From Promethearchaeota archaeon (lineage in GTDB: Archaea > Asgardarchaeota > Lokiarchaeia > Sigynarchaeales > SOKP01), in NCBI GenBank assembly GCA_019894655.1, contig JAGXNZ010000328.1, forward strand, positions 1 through 24,392: a DNA stretch of 24,392 bases. The letters are read 5' to 3'. A program made the position numbers and the translations under genes. Every line of letters starts with the position of its first letter. The stretch's first letter is position 1. Of the stretch, positions 23,505 through 24,392 are shown in pieces. The notes beneath the pieces are model-generated. The model was not told the origin of the DNA and made no database searches. It was given only the letters and a program-made list of their open reading frames with translations.

Positions 23505-24048
23505 CGAAAAAGAACTATTTGGAGCCGCTCTAATAGGGTTCGATATGATTGATGGTCCTTTCCTCAAATGGAAAAAAGAATATGGACCGCCAACAAATTT
23601 GATGAGGTTAGAAGATTTTGCCATGAACTTCTATTTAGCATTCAGAGGTGGTAATGCGGGGAAGAAACCAAGAGCAATTTTGTACGATAAATTCTACATT
23701 GTCGCCTTTCCCCAGGATCTTGAGTTATGTTGTTTATTCATGAAACCTCAAGGAATAGATAAGAATATTAATCAGTTAAATAAAATAGCTTCAAGAATAG
23801 TTCATGAGATGAACTCTATTGAAGAGGAAGAGGACATGCCTATTAATTCTGATGAAGATGCAATCGAAGAAATGAAACGATTAATCGTAAATTTATTAAA
23901 TGGCACAGAAATGTCTACGCCTGAGTTAAAAAGGTATTTCAAATTAAGCAACTCTCAAATTTGGAAAGTAATGTCTAATTTAGAAAGCTCCTTAAAAGTA
24001 AAGCGTGCAAGAAAGGAAGGAAGAACTGTTTTATGGACCGCTAACTAA
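23494..24048 (+). CDS. Longin/roadblock-like domain fused to winged helix, GTPase partner
   Basis: A 184-residue protein overlapping the small GTPase gene by 11 bases. Residues 7-105 have the strand and helix order of a longin- or roadblock-type fold, the class that binds small GTPases: AALIGFDMIDGPFLKWKK, a central helix, the hairpin AILYDKFYIVAF / LELCCLFMKP and helix NINQLNKIASRIVHEM. An acidic linker (EEEEDMPINSDED, about 110-122) leads to a winged helix (126-184) with TPELKRYFKLSNSQIWKVM as the helix-turn-helix and KRARKEGRTVLW as the wing. Role inferred: GTPase regulator or effector, possibly tied to DNA or protein binding through the winged helix. The fold assignment of the first half is by pattern only. 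Overlap and strong ribosome site support a stoichiometric pair. Confidence 0.7.
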   Translation: MNFNEKELFGAALIGFDMIDGPFLKWKKEYGPPTNLMRLEDFAMNFYLAFRGGNAGKKPRAILYDKFYIVAFPQDLELCCLFMKPQGIDKNINQLNKIASRIVHEMNSIEEEEDMPINSDEDAIEEMKRLIVNLLNGTEMSTPELKRYFKLSNSQIWKVMSNLESSLKVKRARKEGRTVLWTAN

Positions 24049-24082
24049 ATATTTTTCTAATTTTAATTTTTATTTATTTATT
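24049..24082 (+). terminator. T-rich terminator after the GTPase operon
   Basis: A series of T tracts (ATATTTTTCTAATTTTAATT and on) starts right after the stop and overlaps the end of the convergent gene, which fits an archaeal terminator. Confidence 0.4.
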
Positions 24083-24392
24083 TTTGTATCTTTTGGTTTC
24101 CTGGTCATCAAATACATAATTAGCCAAGAAACATAAAGTACTCCAACACCTATAATCCAACCAGCTTCTCCTTCAGATCCAAATCCCGGTATCATCAGTA
24201 AGAGGTCAAATAAGAAAATTCCTAATATTGCAACAGCAATCATCATTAAAAATTTCCCGACTACGTTCCATATCATAGTTTTTTTAGGAGAATATCCAAT
24301 AACACCAAGAGGCATAAACATTAGAGAATCTGGGAGGGGCGTTATACCAAATACGACTAATAAAATGGGTATTAACCAAGGTCTTTTATCAA
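24070..24392 (-). CDS. VTT/DedA-like membrane protein, 5' part beyond window
   Basis: The frame is open from the window edge (…DKRPWLIPILLVVFGITPLP) to the stop at 24070, giving about 106 C-terminal residues. The motif GITPLPDSLMFMPLGVIGYS followed by a polar IWNVVGKFLMM stretch is like the re-entrant TPLP loop and the following G-K helix of VTT-domain (SNARE-associated/DedA/TMEM41-like) proteins, which include lipid scramblases and transporters. Two more spans follow (about IAVAILGIFLFDLLLMIPGF and WIIGVGVLYVSWLIMYLM), then a charged cytosolic tail. An ATG exists at 24321 but the homologous sequence extends upstream of it, so the gene is truncated by the window and not 83 residues long. Convergent with the GTPase partner gene. 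Confidence 0.65.
   Translation of the reverse strand, partial: DKRPWLIPILLVVFGITPLPDSLMFMPLGVIGYSPKKTMIWNVVGKFLMMIAVAILGIFLFDLLLMIPGFGSEGEAGWIIGVGVLYVSWLIMYLMTRKPKDTKINK

Noticed and set aside
24070..24321. A complete 83-residue membrane protein
   Set aside because: The same frame continues upstream to the window edge with the family's conserved TPLP motif, so this is the end of a larger gene.

Overview
The window looks like chromosomal DNA of an Asgard archaeon (Promethearchaeota), most like a Lokiarchaeia-type genome. Archaeal signs are a tRNA-Ala gene interrupted by a bulge-helix-bulge intron with no encoded CCA end, an archaeal DUF2070 membrane protein, a PAC2-family protein and an ADP-forming acyl-CoA synthetase. 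Asgard signs are an Arf-like small GTPase (WDFGGQ) co-translated with a longin-like/winged-helix protein, a TPR/winged-helix protein, and a large secreted subtilase whose domain order resembles eukaryotic site-1 protease. The DNA is AT-rich throughout. No rRNA, CRISPR array, insertion sequence or prophage was seen.

Layout. 1-1001 (-): 3'-truncated acyl-CoA synthetase alpha chain. 1199-1708 (-) dUTPase is divergent from 1858-3070 (+), a GNAT-like gene followed by a TPR/winged-helix gene. 3105-3572 (-): two genes too short for ordinary gene calling, a 35-residue membrane peptide and a dodecin that appears to start at AUU. 3768-5045 (-): thiolase, with a relic of a second thiolase 3' end just beyond its stop. 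5256-6377 (+): purE-rpiA. 6499-10452 (-): the giant membrane-anchored subtilase. 10601-10702 (+): intron-containing tRNA-Ala(GGC). 10888-12076 (+): peptide deformylase and a one-cysteine Asp/Glu racemase homologue. 12187-14469 (+): MFS transporter with a 300-residue cytosolic helical extension. 14492-16786 (-): two unrecognised small helical proteins and a nucleotidyltransferase. 16854-20829 (-): 2,4-dienoyl-CoA-reductase-type flavoenzyme, PAC2 protein and a zinc-ribbon membrane protein. 20958-24048 (+): DUF2070 protein, small GTPase and its longin-like/winged-helix partner. 24070-24392 (-): 3' end of a VTT/DedA-like membrane protein.

Functional themes. Energy and carbon metabolism is represented by the acyl-CoA synthetase, thiolase and dienoyl-CoA reductase, which fits anaerobic acyl-CoA/fatty-acid turnover. 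Nucleotide metabolism is represented by dUTPase, PurE and RpiA. Surface and membrane functions include the subtilase and the polytopic zinc-ribbon protein, which both end in the same cytosolic CPxCG-CPxCG tail, plus the MFS, DUF2070 and VTT-like proteins. The regulatory module is the GTPase with its longin-like/winged-helix partner.

Most interesting: the S1P-like protease, the GTPase-longin-winged-helix gene pair, the T-loop intron and shortened D-loop of the tRNA, the AUU-initiated dodecin, and the synonymously diverged thiolase relic. All identifications come from reading motifs by eye and remembered families; no database search was run.
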